Source of the DNA: RGIG7450 sp045577655
GTDB lineage: Bacteria; Bacillota; Clostridia; RUG12999
Direction of reading: 5' to 3'
DNA length: 19,014 nucleotides
Assembly: GCA_045577655.1 (NCBI GenBank)
Contig: JAZNIU010000023.1
Span: 1-19,014 of the forward strand
The notes below the pieces were generated by a model. That model searched no databases. It had not been told where the DNA came from and saw only the letters and a list, made by a program, of their open reading frames with translations. Position 1 is the first letter of the stretch, and the number at the start of each line of letters is the position of its first letter. This document shows positions 6,761 through 14,750 of the stretch, piece by piece. A program made the position numbers and the translations under genes.

Positions 6761-8203
6761 ATGAAAGTCAGAACAAGATTTGCACCCAGCCCCACAGGCT
6801 ATATGCACATCGGAAATCTTCGTACAGCGCTTTATGCATATCTGCTTGCAAAGCACAACGGCGGCGATTTTATTCTCAGAATAGAAGATACCGACCGTGA
6901 AAGATATGTAGAGGGTGCGGTTGACATAATTTATAACACTCTTGCTGAAGCAGGACTTATTCATGATGAAGGTCCGGACATAGGCGGAAACTTTGGCCCC
7001 TATGTGCAGAGCGAACGTCGCGACATATATGTTAAATATGCGCACGAGCTGGTGAAAAAAGGCGGAGCATATTATTGCTTCTGTGACAAGGAAAGGCTGG
7101 ACAACTTAAGAAGCATACAGGAAGCTTCCAAAATACCCACAAGATATGACGGATATTGCAGAAATCTTTCTGAAGCGGAAATTGAAGAAAAGTTAAAATC
7201 GGGTGTTCCTTATGTTATCAGACAGAAAATGCCCACAACAGGAACAACTTCTTTTGACGATGTAATCTATGGCAGAATAACAGTTGAAAACTCTGTTCTT
7301 GATGACAACATACTTTTAAAATCGGACGGGCTTCCCACCTATAACTTTGCAAACGTTATAGACGACCATCTGATGGATATTACACACGTTATAAGAGGCA
7401 GTGAGTATCTGTCTTCAACTCCCAAATACAATCTTTTGTATGAAGCTTTCGGATGGGAAAAACCGGTTTATATCCACTGCCCGCCGGTAATGAAAAACTC
7501 CACGGAAAAGCTCTCCAAACGAAATGGTGATGCTTCTTATGAAGATATTATAGCAAAAGGCTATCTTAAAGATGCGGTTATAAACTTTATAGCACTTTTG
7601 GGATGGAGTCCGGGAGGAGATCGCGAAATTTTCTCGCTGAAAGAGCTTGTTGAAGTGTTTGACCCGAAGGGCATCAACAAATCACCTGCGATATTTGACT
7701 CTGTAAAACTCAATTGGATGAACAGCGAATATATCAAAAAAATGCCGGAACAGGATTTTCTTGATGCAGCGCTTCCGTTTATGAAACAGTCAATTAAAAC
7801 AGAAGTTAACTTTGCTGATGTTGCAAAGCTTCTGCAGCAGAGAATTGAAATTTTGTCTGACATTCCGGAACAGATTGATTTTATAGATGAACTCCCGGAA
7901 TATGACATTGAAATGTACACTCACAAGAAAATGAAGACCAATCCGGAGATTGCACTTGATGTTCTTCAGAAAGTGTTACCTGTTTTTGAAGAAATTTCTG
8001 AATGGACAGAAGAAAATGTTCACGCAGCTTTGTTTGACCTCATAGAAAAAATGGAGGTAAAAAACGGGGTTGTACTTTGGCCGGTAAGAACAGCGCTTTC
8101 GGGCAAACAGTTCACTCCGGGCGGAGCAACCGAACTTGCTTTTATACTTGGCAAAGACCGTGCGGTTGACCGCATTAAAAAAGGTATAGAAAAATTGTCA
8201 TAA
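6761..8203 (+). CDS. gltX: glutamyl-tRNA synthetase
   Basis: The 480-residue class I aminoacyl-tRNA synthetase attaches glutamate to tRNA-Glu. It starts RTRFAPSPTG with the HIGN form of the HIGH motif (16-19) and has LRIEDTDRER (39-48), a partial zinc knuckle C106-x-C108 with C133, LPTYNFANVIDDHLMDITHV (191-210) and KLSKR (250-254). The helical anticodon-binding region follows. Whether it also charges tRNA-Gln cannot be told from sequence alone. ATG 6761 has AGGAGG upstream, so I prefer it to a start 27 nt earlier. It follows jag closely and ends at a strong terminator. mnmE and mnmG, the usual genes after jag, are not here. Confidence 0.96.
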   Translation: MKVRTRFAPSPTGYMHIGNLRTALYAYLLAKHNGGDFILRIEDTDRERYVEGAVDIIYNTLAEAGLIHDEGPDIGGNFGPYVQSERRDIYVKYAHELVKKGGAYYCFCDKERLDNLRSIQEASKIPTRYDGYCRNLSEAEIEEKLKSGVPYVIRQKMPTTGTTSFDDVIYGRITVENSVLDDNILLKSDGLPTYNFANVIDDHLMDITHVIRGSEYLSSTPKYNLLYEAFGWEKPVYIHCPPVMKNSTEKLSKRNGDASYEDIIAKGYLKDAVINFIALLGWSPGGDREIFSLKELVEVFDPKGINKSPAIFDSVKLNWMNSEYIKKMPEQDFLDAALPFMKQSIKTEVNFADVAKLLQQRIEILSDIPEQIDFIDELPEYDIEMYTHKKMKTNPEIALDVLQKVLPVFEEISEWTEENVHAALFDLIEKMEVKNGVVLWPVRTALSGKQFTPGGATELAFILGKDRAVDRIKKGIEKLS

Positions 8204-8207
8204 TTTT

Positions 8208-8240
8208 AAACGGATGTGCAGAATTTGCACATCCGTTTTT
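8208..8240 (+). terminator. gltX terminator
   Basis: Perfect 13-bp stem AAACGGATGTGCA / TGCACATCCGTTT (8208-8220, 8226-8238), 5-nt loop, then T's. It closes the rpmH-to-gltX block. Confidence 0.92.
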
Positions 8241-8263
8241 AAGAAGGTTATCAGGAGAAAACC

Positions 8264-9049
8264 ATGAAAATTGCAGATGCTCACACACATATTTTTCCAA
8301 CAAAAATTGCAGAAAAAGCAACAAAATCAATAGGGGATTTTTACGAATTTGAGGGGATGTTCTCGGATGCAAGCACAGACAATCTTTTGACAGCCGAGAA
8401 AAATGCAGGCGTATCAAAAATTCTTGTTTGTTCATCATCAGTTACGGCAGACCAGACAACCAGTATAAACAATTTTATAGCCTGTGAGTGCAAAAAACAC
8501 GAAGAATTTGTTGGGCTTGGAGCACTTCATCCCTATATGGAAAATTTCTGCGAGGAGATTGACAGAATAAGCCGACTAGGACTCCGCGGTGTTAAAATAC
8601 ATTCCGATTTTCAGAAAATTGATATTGACGATGAAAAAGCGTTGCCAATATACAGAGAACTTGCAAAAAGAAAACTGCCGGTGCTCTTTCACATGGGGGA
8701 TAACAGATATGATTATTCTTCGCCCATAAAACTTCAGAATCTGATGCACAAAGTTCCCGACCTTGTAGTTATAGCGGCTCATTTCGGCGGGTACAAGCGG
8801 TGGGAAGATGCAATGGAACTCGAAAAATCGGACAATTTGTTCTTTGATACGTCGAGCTCACTTTTTACGCTGGATAAAAAGATTGCAGTCGATATGATAG
8901 AAAAATTTGGGGCAGACAAATTTTTGTATGGAACCGATTTCCCAATGTGGAATCCAAAAGAGGAGATAGAAAGATTTCTTGACTTAGGTCTTGATAACGA
9001 GGATAACAAAAAGATACTTTACGATAATTTTGAAAAGTTGTTTTTATAA
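8264..9049 (+). CDS. amidohydrolase-family metal-dependent hydrolase (Amidohydro_2 type)
   Basis: A 261-residue TIM-barrel hydrolase or decarboxylase. The metal-ligand pattern of the amidohydrolase superfamily is present: HxH at H7/H9 (DAHTHIF), H143 (LFHMGD), H173 (AAHFGG) and D225 (YGTDFP). GLRGVKIHSDFQ (106-117) is the strand that usually bears the substrate or bridging residue. Family members act on varied carboxylated or cyclic substrates, and nothing here fixes which. CAGGAG precedes ATG 8264 by a good distance. It sits between the gltX terminator and a shared convergent terminator, with no clear promoter of its own seen; read-through from gltX is possible. Confidence 0.85.
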   Translation: MKIADAHTHIFPTKIAEKATKSIGDFYEFEGMFSDASTDNLLTAEKNAGVSKILVCSSSVTADQTTSINNFIACECKKHEEFVGLGALHPYMENFCEEIDRISRLGLRGVKIHSDFQKIDIDDEKALPIYRELAKRKLPVLFHMGDNRYDYSSPIKLQNLMHKVPDLVVIAAHFGGYKRWEDAMELEKSDNLFFDTSSSLFTLDKKIAVDMIEKFGADKFLYGTDFPMWNPKEEIERFLDLGLDNEDNKKILYDNFEKLFL

Positions 9050-9051
9050 AG

Positions 9052-9092
9052 AAAAAGCATTTGCTCGAATGATTTAAGCAAATGCTTTTTTT
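9052..9092. terminator. shared bidirectional terminator
   Basis: Perfect 14-bp stem AAAAAGCATTTGCT / AGCAAATGCTTTTT (9052-9065, 9077-9090) with A's on one side and T's on the other, so it can act on both strands. It lies between the convergent amidohydrolase and histidine phosphatase genes and touches the latter's stop codon. Confidence 0.9.
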
Positions 9093-9750
9093 ATTTGTAT
9101 CTTTGCCACCAGTCCTGTTTGGCAAAAGTGCTGCAGTCCGCCAAATGATTGTTGTAGCCTTCTGCAAGAAGATTATACTGTCCGTTTTCAAGGTAGTCTA
9201 CAACGGTGACGGAAGCATTGTCAAACCAGGGCGTCTTTTGCATATTATCGAGCGGAATACCTCGCCACAGACATAGCAGACTGCGGATTGCAGTGCCATG
9301 CGTGACAATGCATACTGTTTTGCCGAAATGTTTTTGTGCAATTTCAGAAAGAGCATTTTTCAGCCGGTCAAAAAGCTGAAGCATACTCTCGCCATCCGGC
9401 ATAACAACTTTGCCGATATCATCTTCCCACAAAGAATAGCTTTCGGGAAACTTTTCCGGCAAATCTGCCCACGCTACATTTTCCCACTTTCCGCCAAAAA
9501 TTTCACGAAGGCGGCAATCTTTTGTAACCGGAATATTTCTGCCCTTTGCAATATATTTTGCCGTCTGAACTGTCCTGTCCAAATCACTCGAGTAAATGTA
9601 GTTAATTTTATAATTTTTTAATAAATTTGCAGTTTTTTCCGCCTGGAGATGGCCAATTTCTGTTAAAGACGAGTTGTAATGACCGTGAAAAAAACGCTGA
9701 ATATTTCCGTCTGCTTCTCCGTGGCGAACAACTATGAATCGTGTTTTCAA
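9091..9750 (-). CDS. histidine phosphatase (phosphoglycerate mutase-like) family protein
   Basis: A 219-residue protein of the histidine phosphatase superfamily, which forms a phosphohistidine intermediate. It shows the RHG motif (VVRHGEADGN; His10), the second Arg at SSDLDRTVQTA (R59), the acid/base Glu in CRLREIFGGKWE (E83), and the second His in VTHGTAIRSL (H151). Members include broad phosphatases, CobC and GpmB-like enzymes; the substrate here is open. I chose TTG 9750 because AGGTG lies 6 nt upstream and the beta strand leading into RHG starts right after it; ATG 9798 lies over the promoter's -10 box and is unlikely. The gene is transcribed divergently from murA. Confidence 0.85.
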   Translation of the reverse strand: MKTRFIVVRHGEADGNIQRFFHGHYNSSLTEIGHLQAEKTANLLKNYKINYIYSSDLDRTVQTAKYIAKGRNIPVTKDCRLREIFGGKWENVAWADLPEKFPESYSLWEDDIGKVVMPDGESMLQLFDRLKNALSEIAQKHFGKTVCIVTHGTAIRSLLCLWRGIPLDNMQKTPWFDNASVTVVDYLENGQYNLLAEGYNNHLADCSTFAKQDWWQRYK

Positions 9751-9780
9751 GAAAATCACCTGTAAAATATTGTTAGATAT

Positions 9781-9809
9781 ATTATAAATTATTTCCATAA
9801 AAAAATCAA
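9781..9809 (-). promoter_or_regulatory. promoter of the histidine phosphatase gene
   Basis: On the minus strand, TTGATT (9809-9804), 17-nt spacer, TATAAT (9786-9781). Its -35 is half of a palindrome shared with the murA promoter. Confidence 0.75.
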
Positions 9810-9811
9810 TA

Positions 9812-9840
9812 TTGATTTTATCATTAAAATGTAGTAAAAT
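9812..9840 (+). promoter_or_regulatory. murA promoter
   Basis: TTGATT (9812-9817), 17 nt, TAAAAT (9835-9840). It stands back to back with the minus-strand promoter: AATCAATATTGATT (9804-9817) is a perfect 14-bp palindrome holding both -35 boxes. Confidence 0.75.
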
Positions 9841-9910
9841 GTAGATACATAAATCCGTTCGGGATACTTATAATAAAATAAGTTTAAAAAATCCTGAAGG
9901 GAAAAGTGTT

Positions 9911-11158
9911 ATGTTATTTATTGCAAAAAAAACAAAATATCTTGAAGGCAGTGTCTCCATTGACGGGGCAAAAAATTCTGCACTACCGATACTTGCGGCT
10001 ACAATGCTTTGCGGGGATGTCTGCAACATAAAAGGCGTCCCGAAATTAAACGACGTTTTAAAGATGGCAGACCTTCTTAAATTCCTGGGCTGCGACGTTA
10101 AACATAAAATGAAAACTGTGACGGTTGATTCGTCAAAAAATATGGGAACAGAAGCGCCTTATGAGCTTGTCAGCTGTTTCAGAGCGTCCTTTCTTGTGGC
10201 GGCGCCGCTTCTGGCAAGACAGGGATATGCCAAGATATGTCTGCCGGGCGGTTGTGCGATAGGAACAAGACCGGTTGACCTGCATCTTAAAGGATTTGCA
10301 GGAATGGGAGCAAAAATTCTGCCAGAAAACGGGTATGTTGAACTTTCCTGCGACAAACTTTGCGGAGCAAAAATTTACCTGGATTTCCCCTCTGTTGGGG
10401 CAACAGAAAATCTTATGATTGCAGCAACTCTTGCAAAAGGGCAAACCATTATAGAAAATGCGGCTACAGAACCGGAAATAACCGACCTTGCCAATTTTTT
10501 GAATCTTATGGGTGCAGATGTCAGAGGAGCAGGAACCGACAATATTATAATAAACGGTGTCAAAAAACTGCACGGTGCTGACCACACGATTTTGCCTGAC
10601 AGAATCGAAGCGGGAACTTTTATGACTGCTGCCGCAATGACTGGCGGGAAAGTGCTTATAAAAAATGTGGTGCCAATACACGTCAAACCGGTCACTGCAA
10701 AGCTAAGAGAAGCAGGCGTTGAAATTAAAGAATATGGTGACAGTATTTGTGTTACATCTGACGGACCGCTTAAACCGTTTGACATAAAAACTCTGCCTTT
10801 TCCGGGGTTTCCGACCGATATGCAGGCACAGTTTATGGCACTTGCTTCAAAAACTCCCGGAACAAGCATTATTGTTGAAACAATTTTTGAAAACAGGTTT
10901 ATGCAGGCAACCGAACTTTTAAGAATGGGTGCCAATATTAAAGTAAGCGGCAGAACAGCTGTTATAGAAGGTGTCGACAAACTTTCGGCTGCAAAGGTGA
11001 GAGCGACCGATTTAAGAGCAGGCGCGGCACTTATTATTGCGGGTATTTGTGCAGATGGCGAAACCATTATAGAAGATGACGGACATATCGACAGAGGATA
11101 TGACAATATAGAAAAGAAGTTTATGAAACTCGGTGCAGATATTGAAAGGACAGATTAG
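9911..11158 (+). CDS. murA: UDP-N-acetylglucosamine 1-carboxyvinyltransferase
   Basis: First committed enzyme of peptidoglycan synthesis: it transfers enolpyruvate from PEP to UDP-GlcNAc in the cytoplasm. The 415-residue protein shows DGAKNSALPILAA (18-30, with K21-N22), LPGGCAIGTRPVDLHLKGF with the catalytic Cys at 115 (the fosfomycin target, so a sensitive form) and R120, FPSVGATENLMIAA, and PFPGFPTDMQAQ plus ATDLRAGAALI in the C-terminal half. Bacillota often have two copies; which one this is cannot be told. GAAGGG lies upstream of ATG 9911. The UgtP-like gene starts 2 nt after its stop, giving a cell-envelope operon. Confidence 0.96.
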   Translation: MLFIAKKTKYLEGSVSIDGAKNSALPILAATMLCGDVCNIKGVPKLNDVLKMADLLKFLGCDVKHKMKTVTVDSSKNMGTEAPYELVSCFRASFLVAAPLLARQGYAKICLPGGCAIGTRPVDLHLKGFAGMGAKILPENGYVELSCDKLCGAKIYLDFPSVGATENLMIAATLAKGQTIIENAATEPEITDLANFLNLMGADVRGAGTDNIIINGVKKLHGADHTILPDRIEAGTFMTAAAMTGGKVLIKNVVPIHVKPVTAKLREAGVEIKEYGDSICVTSDGPLKPFDIKTLPFPGFPTDMQAQFMALASKTPGTSIIVETIFENRFMQATELLRMGANIKVSGRTAVIEGVDKLSAAKVRATDLRAGAALIIAGICADGETIIEDDGHIDRGYDNIEKKFMKLGADIERTD

Positions 11159-11160
11159 AA

Positions 11161-12270
11161 ATGAAAGTCTTGTTTTTAACAGTGTCAACAGGGCAGGGAC
11201 ATACCAGCAGCGCAAGAGCGATTGAAAAATATTTGCGAGACCTGGGCGTTGAAACATTTTTCCTTGACCTGTATGGATATATAAGTCCGACGCTGTGCAA
11301 AGCGGTATCAAAAATATATTTATTTGCTGCAGGGAAGACACCTAAGCTTTACGGTAAACAATATACCCGTGAAGAAATGGGCAGCTTTGGCTATGTGGAA
11401 TTTGTTGCAGAATTCAACAAGATTATAAAAAACAAATTTGCCAGATATATAGAGGATAACAAAATTGATGTGGTTATAGGCGCGCATCTTTTTGCCGCGC
11501 AGGTTCAAAGTCTCATAAAAGAGCATATCGATATTACAAACATTGGCATTGTAACCGACTATACGCTTCATCCAAAATGGGAAAACACAAATCTTGACTA
11601 TTATGTAATACCGGACAAAAGTCTTATACCTCTTGTTGTGAGAAAGGGGATAGCAAAAGAAAAACTTTTGCCTCTCGGCATACCGGTTGATATGAAATTT
11701 TCCTGTTTAAATGACAAAGCACAGGCAAAACGTGAACTTGGGTTTGAAGAGGACAAACCTCTTATATATGTTATGATGGGGTCTATGGGATATGGGAATA
11801 TTATATCTATAATAAACCAGCTTGACGATTTTGATGGCGATTGCAACATTGCGGTCTGCTGCGGCAACAACAAAAGAGCAAAGTCTGCAATTGAGAAGTC
11901 CAAACATACAAGAAATTTTAAAACATACGGTTATATAAACTATGTTGACAAACTTATGGATGCTGCCGATTGTATCATCACAAAACCGGGAGGACTCAGC
12001 GTGACAGAAAGTTTATCTAAAAAGCTCCCTATGATTCTGGTAGATCCGATTCCGGGTCAGGAGGACAGAAACGTTGAGTTTCTTGTTAACAATGGGGCGG
12101 CACTGTTTACTTCTGATACTTTCAGCGTAGTGGATGCGCTGAACATATTCTTTGGAGACGAGGCAAGGCGGAAAGAAATAGAAAATGCCGTCGACCGACT
12201 TTCAAAACCAAATGCTGCAAAGGATATCGGCGATTTTGTTTTGCAGCTTAAAGAAGAAAAAGCGAAGTGA
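11161..12270 (+). CDS. UgtP/MGDG-synthase-like diacylglycerol glycosyltransferase
   Basis: A 369-residue GT-B glycosyltransferase of the GT28 type. The N-terminal half opens with VLFLTVSTGQGHTSSARAI (3-21), the GxGH loop of the MGDG synthase and processive diacylglycerol glucosyltransferase group. The C-terminal half holds IYVMMGSMGYGN (202-213) and the MurG-like donor-sugar motif ITKPGGLSVTES (273-284) with DPIPGQEDRN (295-304). Known relatives add glucose or galactose to diacylglycerol at the inner membrane face, making glycolipids and lipoteichoic acid anchors. It starts 2 nt after murA and its stop is 4 nt before the next gene, so the three are probably one operon. The sugar and processivity are not readable. 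Confidence 0.87.
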   Translation: MKVLFLTVSTGQGHTSSARAIEKYLRDLGVETFFLDLYGYISPTLCKAVSKIYLFAAGKTPKLYGKQYTREEMGSFGYVEFVAEFNKIIKNKFARYIEDNKIDVVIGAHLFAAQVQSLIKEHIDITNIGIVTDYTLHPKWENTNLDYYVIPDKSLIPLVVRKGIAKEKLLPLGIPVDMKFSCLNDKAQAKRELGFEEDKPLIYVMMGSMGYGNIISIINQLDDFDGDCNIAVCCGNNKRAKSAIEKSKHTRNFKTYGYINYVDKLMDAADCIITKPGGLSVTESLSKKLPMILVDPIPGQEDRNVEFLVNNGAALFTSDTFSVVDALNIFFGDEARRKEIENAVDRLSKPNAAKDIGDFVLQLKEEKAK

Positions 12271-12274
12271 TAAT

Positions 12275-12820
12275 ATGAAAAAAACTATAAAATGGGTGCT
12301 TGGTCTGCTGATTATAGCACTAATCGGATATTTTGGTGTTCGCATGGCAGTAAACTATGTTTTTGACAATTATTTCATTGACTATGTTGCAAAGTCTTAT
12401 GAAACTGCAGAGAAAGACCCGGACAAAGAGGAAACAAAAACAGAGGAAAAAGAAGAACAAGCCGAAAAGCCAGAGCAGAGCACAGGAAGCCTGCCTGTTT
12501 CTGAAACGACAACCCCACCAAAAAAGGAAATGTCCACAACTGAGATTATTGTCGCGGTATCAAAAAACCCGGAGCTTACTAAAATTGCGGCAGCTATGGT
12601 TCCTTATGAGACCAAACGTAAGGTTATAAAAATACTTATGTCTAATTTTACTGCGGACGAGCTTGCAGATTTTGCAAAGCAGGCGGCAGGAGGATATACC
12701 AAGGAATTCAAATCAAAAATGATTGGGATTGCAAGGTCAAGACTCACCTCCGAACAGTGGATGGAATGTGTTGCACTAGGAAGAGAATACGCTGAAAAAA
12801 TGAGACCTTATGTTGAATAA
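12275..12820 (+). CDS. hypothetical single-pass membrane protein
   Basis: A 181-residue protein I do not recognise. One membrane segment near the N terminus (about 5-24, WVLGLLIIALIGYF) is followed by a short stretch rich in aromatics, a highly charged Glu/Lys/Thr/Pro linker (about 46-95), and a helical C-terminal domain (97-181) with motifs such as SNFTADELADFAKQAAGGYT. The charge at the N terminus suggests the C-terminal part is outside the membrane. ATG 12275 lies 4 nt after the glycosyltransferase stop, so it is probably the last gene of the murA operon and may serve the envelope. The -35 box of the next gene's promoter overlaps its 3' end. Confidence 0.8.
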   Translation: MKKTIKWVLGLLIIALIGYFGVRMAVNYVFDNYFIDYVAKSYETAEKDPDKEETKTEEKEEQAEKPEQSTGSLPVSETTTPPKKEMSTTEIIVAVSKNPELTKIAAAMVPYETKRKVIKILMSNFTADELADFAKQAAGGYTKEFKSKMIGIARSRLTSEQWMECVALGREYAEKMRPYVE

Positions 12821-12844
12821 AGCTCTTTTTCCCTGCACATACTA
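12814..12844 (+). promoter_or_regulatory. forespore sigma-G-like promoter
   Basis: TGAATA (12814-12819), 18 nt, CATACTA (12838-12844). This fits the Bacillus sigma-G pattern (GNATR at -35, about 18 nt, CATNNTA at -10) and not sigma-A. The predicted start lies just before the ribosome site of the Asn-rich small gene. Confidence 0.6.
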
Positions 12845-12860
12845 ACGTAGGGTGATGAAA

Positions 12861-13001
12861 ATGAGCAATAACAAAAATTTTAACGAAGCTCAGTATGATA
12901 ACAAAAACAACAATAACAACAATCAGAACAAAAACGAAAACAACAACCAGAACAAAAACAACAATAACAACAACCAGAACAAAAACGAAAACAAAAGATA
13001 A
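12861..13001 (+). CDS. Asn-rich small protein, probable spore protein
   Basis: A 46-codon gene, too short for routine calling. GGGTGA lies 5 nt before ATG 12861 (ATG 12855 is an alternative). By count, 26 of 46 residues are Asn; the rest are mostly Lys, Gln and Glu. After a unique head (MSNNKNFNEAQYD) come two copies of a 14-residue block, NKNNNNNNQNKNEN, at 14-27 and 31-44. The DNA copies differ at one base in 42. The protein is hydrophilic with no membrane segment. Small Asn/Gln-rich proteins, including the gamma-type acid-soluble spore proteins of Bacillus, are made in the forespore. The sigma-G-like promoter and the strong terminator support a real, spore-specific gene; the spore role is inference. 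Confidence 0.6.
   Translation: MSNNKNFNEAQYDNKNNNNNNQNKNENNNQNKNNNNNNQNKNENKR
12900..12992 (+). repeat. 51-nt-period direct repeat inside the Asn-rich gene
   Basis: 12900-12941 and 12951-12992 match at 41 of 42 bases (AAT versus AAC in one Asn codon). The period of 51 nt (17 codons) keeps the frame, so copy number can change without breaking the gene. Confidence 0.85.
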
Positions 13002-13013
13002 CAGCAGAAAAAT

Positions 13014-13048
13014 AAAAATGCGTTTGGAGTTTGTCCAAACGCATTTTT
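13014..13048. terminator. bidirectional terminator between Asn-rich gene and rpmE
   Basis: Perfect 15-bp stem AAAAATGCGTTTGGA / TCCAAACGCATTTTT (13014-13028, 13034-13048), 5-nt loop, with A and T tracts on both sides. Confidence 0.92.
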
Positions 13049-13066
13049 ACTTTTGTTAACAAAATC

Positions 13067-13273
13067 TTATTTTGATTCCAAATTGAATTTTTTTCTGAAC
13101 TTTTCAACACGTCCGCCGGTGTCAACAAGCTTTTGCTTACCGGTGAAGAACGGATGACATTTTGAACAGATTTCAACGCGAATATCTTCTTTTGTTGAAC
13201 ATGTTTCAATAACTTCTCCGCAAGCACACTTAATCTGTGTAGGCTTGTAATTCGGATGAATTCCTTCTCTCAT
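13067..13273 (-). CDS. rpmE: 50S ribosomal protein L31, zinc-binding type
   Basis: A 68-residue large-subunit protein with the L31 start MREGIHPNYKP and end GGRVEKFRKKFN. The zinc ribbon is complete: C16-x-C18 and C36-x2-C39, so this is the zinc-containing form and not the Cys-less replacement made under zinc limitation. The ribosome site GGAAGGAGTG lies upstream of ATG 13273. It has its own promoter and shares a terminator with the convergent Asn-rich gene. Confidence 0.97.
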   Translation of the reverse strand: MREGIHPNYKPTQIKCACGEVIETCSTKEDIRVEICSKCHPFFTGKQKLVDTGGRVEKFRKKFNLESK

Positions 13274-13315
13274 TTATAAACACTCCTTCCGGCTATAGTC
13301 ATAAAATGTATATCT

Positions 13316-13344
13316 ATTTTACCACATATAAACTAAAAAATCAA
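13316..13344 (-). promoter_or_regulatory. rpmE promoter
   Basis: Minus strand TTGATT (13344-13339), 17 nt, TAAAAT (13321-13316). An A/T-only palindrome at 13355-13374 lies just upstream of the -35 and could act as an UP element; it also follows the mgtE stop. Confidence 0.75.
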
Positions 13345-13393
13345 TAGTTTTTCAAAAAAAATTTAAATTTTTTTAATTGCCCTGCCTCTGCCT

Positions 13394-14728
13394 CTAAAAC
13401 CCGATTATACTTCCTGCAATTTTAAAATAAATAATAAGAGAAAGTGTGTCTACAATGGTTGTAATAAAAGGGCTTGCCATAACGGCTGGGTCAAACCCAA
13501 TCTTATGAGCAACTACGGGGAGAATGGCGCCCACAACTTTGGCAGTTAAAACTGTGAGAAGAATTGTAAGCGACACAATGAGCGACACGGTGAGGGTTGC
13601 TCCTTCAAGCCAGGTGGTTTTAAAGAAAGAAGCAATCGCCAGGGTAAGACCGCACAAAACAGCCACACGAATTTCTTTCCATATAACTGTTAATATGTCA
13701 GAAAATTCTATCTCGCCAAGGGAAAGTCCGCGGATTATTGTGACCGAAGACTGACTTCCGGTGTTACCGCCCGTTCCCATAAGCATCGGAATGAAAGATG
13801 CAAGAAGAACATGCGAGGCAAGAGCATTTTCAAAAGATTGAATTATCATGCCTGTGAAAGTTGCCGAAAGCATAAGAAGAATAAGCCATGGGATACGGTT
13901 TTTCCAGATTTCAAACACACTTGTTTTAAGATAAGGTTTGTCACCCGGCAAAATAGCCGCCATCTTTTCAATATCTTCTGTGGATTCTTCCTGGATAACG
14001 TCAATAGCGTCGTCGATTGTAACAATACCTATAAGACGTCTTTCCTCGTCAACAACAGGAAGAGCAAGGAAACCATATTTGCTGAAAGCGCTGGCAACAA
14101 CTTCTTTATCTTCAGTGGTGGTGACATAGATGGGATTTTGCTCCATTATGTCGTTTATCACAGCCGCCTCGTCCGACAAAAGAAGCGTTTTGGCAGTGAT
14201 GATACCACAAAGTTTGTTGTGCTCTGTTGTAACATAACAGGTATAAATAGTTTCTTTGTCAAGACCGGTTTTCCGAATGCGTGACAGTGCTTCTTTAACG
14301 GTCATACGTTTGCGCAGGCTGACATACTCTGTCGTCATAATACTGCCGGCGCTGTCTTCGGGGTATTTTAATATTTCATTTATAATTTTACGTTTATCGG
14401 GGTCGGCAGACCTAAGAATTCTTTTTACAACATTTGCAGGCATTTCCTCGACAATGTCAACGGCATCGTCGACATAAAGCTCGTCAATAACCGCTTTAAG
14501 CTCGGTGTCGCTGAAACTGTGGATGAGATGCTCGCAAAGGTCCGAATCCATAAAAGTAAATACTTCGGCGGCAGTATCTTTCGGAAGAAGACGAAAAACC
14601 ACTGCAAGACTTTCTTTCGGGACTTCTTCCATAAACTCTGCAATATCTGCAGGGTTTAAATCTTTAAGTGCTGTCGCAAGCTGAAGAAACTTTTTTTCTT
14701 CAATAAAGGTCAAGATATCTGTTGTCAT
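13394..14728 (-). CDS. mgtE: magnesium transporter MgtE
   Basis: About 444 residues. An N-terminal superhelical MgtE-N domain (LNPADIAEFMEEVPKE, then DELYVDDAVDIVEEM) is followed by two CBS motifs (about 125-245) and five membrane helices. The transport domain has the signature MGTGGNTGSQSSVTIIRG and the last helix ITTIVDTLSLIIYF, whose Asp corresponds to the pore selectivity residue. In the known structure, Mg2+ bound between the N and CBS domains closes the pore. AGGAGG (14741-14736) precedes two adjacent ATGs; I use 14728 (7-nt spacing), with 14731 possible. No M-box riboswitch was recognised upstream; instead there is a small upstream reading frame with alternative RNA helices. Confidence 0.95.
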   Translation of the reverse strand: MTTDILTFIEEKKFLQLATALKDLNPADIAEFMEEVPKESLAVVFRLLPKDTAAEVFTFMDSDLCEHLIHSFSDTELKAVIDELYVDDAVDIVEEMPANVVKRILRSADPDKRKIINEILKYPEDSAGSIMTTEYVSLRKRMTVKEALSRIRKTGLDKETIYTCYVTTEHNKLCGIITAKTLLLSDEAAVINDIMEQNPIYVTTTEDKEVVASAFSKYGFLALPVVDEERRLIGIVTIDDAIDVIQEESTEDIEKMAAILPGDKPYLKTSVFEIWKNRIPWLILLMLSATFTGMIIQSFENALASHVLLASFIPMLMGTGGNTGSQSSVTIIRGLSLGEIEFSDILTVIWKEIRVAVLCGLTLAIASFFKTTWLEGATLTVSLIVSLTILLTVLTAKVVGAILPVVAHKIGFDPAVMASPFITTIVDTLSLIIYFKIAGSIIGF

Positions 14729-14750
14729 CATAATTCCTCCTGATAGTTTA

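Noticed and set aside
10375..11106. 243-codon minus-strand frame within murA
   Set aside because: It is antisense to a highly conserved, motif-complete murA, has no ribosome site, and its composition is what the reverse of murA codons gives.
12900..12992. CRISPR-like direct repeats
   Set aside because: Two abutting coding copies with a 51-nt period and no unique spacers; this is an internal protein repeat.
12880..13227. Minus-strand frame rich in Cys/Phe/Tyr
   Set aside because: It is the reverse of the Asn-rich repeat (AAC/AAT codons read backwards) joined to the opposite frame of rpmE and crosses a strong terminator.
13811..14284. 157-codon plus-strand frame within mgtE
   Set aside because: It is antisense to the CBS and transport region of mgtE with no recognisable domain or ribosome site.
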